Of a DNA stretch of 5,746 nucleotides, positions 5,057 through 5,746 are shown one piece after another. Below the pieces are notes generated by a model. It was not told the origin of the DNA, did no database searches, and worked only from the letters and a program-made list of their open reading frames with translations. The position numbers and the translations under genes are program-made. The stretch lies in contig JAADGT010000160.1 in the NCBI GenBank assembly GCA_013152215.1, positions 1 through 5,746 of the forward strand. The letters are read 5' to 3'. The stretch comes from Deltaproteobacteria bacterium. GTDB taxonomy: Bacteria > Desulfobacterota > Deferrisomatia > Deferrisomatales > Deferrisomataceae. Positions within the stretch are counted from its first letter, which is position 1. The number at the start of each line of letters is the position of its first letter.

Positions 5057-5410
5057 ATGGCACGTTCGCGTCCGTCCGTCGCCTCGCGCAGGCGGCGCAA
5101 GAAGGTCCTCAAGCAAGCCCGCGGGTTCTACGGCGCCCGGCGCCGCACCCTGCGGGCCGCCACCGAGACCCTGCACCGCGCCTGGGTGTACGCCTACCGG
5201 GACCGCAAGAACCGGAAGCGCGAGTTCCGCCGTCTGTGGATCACCCGCATCGGCGCGGCCGCCAAGATGCACGGCACCTCGTACAGCCGCCTGACCCACG
5301 CCCTCAAGCAGGCCGGGGTGGAGCTGAACCGAAAGATGCTCGCCGAGATCGCCGTGCGCCACCCCGAGGACTTCGCCCGCATCGTGGACGAGGTCCGCTC
5401 GGCCGGCTGA
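5057..5410 (+). CDS. rplT: 50S ribosomal protein L20 (bL20)
   Basis: L20 binds 23S rRNA early in 50S assembly and in several bacteria represses its own operon. The 117-residue product has the normal length and layout: a long basic N-terminal extension (MARSRPSVASRRRRKKVLKQARGFYGARRRTLR), the hallmark AYRDRKNRKREFRRLWITRIGAAAK around 50-74, and a globular C-domain ending in FARIVDEV. AAAGGAG (5044-5050) lies six bases before the ATG. It is preceded by the structured 116-nt gap described separately and followed after 28 nt by pheS, with no terminator between, so co-transcription is likely. Confidence 0.98.
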   Translation: MARSRPSVASRRRRKKVLKQARGFYGARRRTLRAATETLHRAWVYAYRDRKNRKREFRRLWITRIGAAAKMHGTSYSRLTHALKQAGVELNRKMLAEIAVRHPEDFARIVDEVRSAG

Positions 5411-5438
5411 GCGCCGGGCCCTGTCTGCGTCTCCGACG

Positions 5439-5746
5439 ATGATCGACCGGCTCCAAGCCATCGGCGCCCAGGCCGTGGAGGAGATCCGCGCCGCGGGCGA
5501 CACCGCCGCCCTCGAGGCCCTGCGGGTCCGGTACCTGGGCCGGAAGGGTGAGCTGACGGCCTGCCTGAAGGGCATGGGCCGGCTCGACCCGGCCGAGCGG
5601 CCCCGGGTGGGCAAGGTGGCCAACGAGGTCAAGGCCGCCATCGAGGCGGCCCTGGCCGAGCGCAAGGAGGCCCTGCGGGCGGCCGAGCTGGAGCGTCGGC
5701 TCGCCGGCGAGGCCGTGGACGTGACCCTGCCGGGCCTCCGCGGCCA
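5439..5746 (+). CDS. pheS: Phenylalanine--tRNA ligase alpha subunit, N-terminal part (cut by window edge)
   Basis: PheS is the catalytic chain of the cytoplasmic alpha2beta2 enzyme that charges tRNA-Phe. Only the first 102 codons are present; the usual length is about 330-350. The visible part is the N-terminal coiled-coil arm that contacts tRNA: MIDRLQAIGAQAVEEI, conserved VRYLGRKGELT (30-40), DPAERPRVGKVANEVK (50-65), a long Ala/Glu/Arg-rich helix, and VDVTLPG (93-99), which marks the entry to the class II catalytic core. The ATG at 5439 is the only plausible start near rplT, but no good Shine-Dalgarno precedes it, so it may rely on readthrough from rplT 28 nt upstream. No Phe-rich leader peptide or attenuator, as found before E. 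coli pheST, lies in the gap. Confidence 0.95.
   Translation, partial: MIDRLQAIGAQAVEEIRAAGDTAALEALRVRYLGRKGELTACLKGMGRLDPAERPRVGKVANEVKAAIEAALAERKEALRAAELERRLAGEAVDVTLPGLRG

Noticed and set aside
1914..5063. A 1049-residue open frame on the minus strand across thrS, infC and rpmI
   Set aside because: It lies opposite four clearly recognisable genes, has a His/Leu/Pro-rich low-complexity composition and no family resemblance; such long antisense frames are expected in GC-rich genes.

Overview
This is a GC-rich stretch of bacterial chromosome made of core genes. The order thrS-infC-rpmI-rplT-pheS is widely conserved in Proteobacteria and related phyla. The high GC, a TatB-like protein with TatC, clear Shine-Dalgarno sites and sigma70-type promoters suggest a high-GC Gram-negative bacterium, perhaps a deltaproteobacterium in the broad sense (Desulfobacterota/Myxococcota). 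That placement is inference; no genus can be named from the sequence.

Layout: positions 1-260 hold no gene, only a dispersed repeat copy. Positions 261-1415 on the minus strand are a two-gene tat operon, tatB then tatC, for export of folded proteins. Divergent from it is a complete plus-strand transcription unit for one tRNA-Val(GAC): promoter (1534-1563), tRNA (1610-1684) and intrinsic terminator (1705-1741). Positions 1742-2240 are gene-free and built largely from copies of the same dispersed repeat, one of them partly inverted. From 2241 to the right edge is a plus-strand translation operon: threonyl-tRNA synthetase, initiation factor IF3, ribosomal proteins L35 and L20, and the start of the phenylalanyl-tRNA synthetase alpha chain, cut by the window edge.

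Regulation is the most interesting part. infC appears to start at an AUC codon behind a near-perfect Shine-Dalgarno, which fits IF3 autoregulation. A strong extended -10 promoter lies inside the thrS coding region and could drive infC and downstream genes separately. The unusually long rpmI-rplT gap can fold into two mutually exclusive GC-rich structures. The tRNA-Val has C instead of the nearly universal U at position 33. The dispersed repeat (about 90 nt, at least three direct copies) is not one I recognise. No wholly new protein system, mobile element with a transposase, or CRISPR array is visible.
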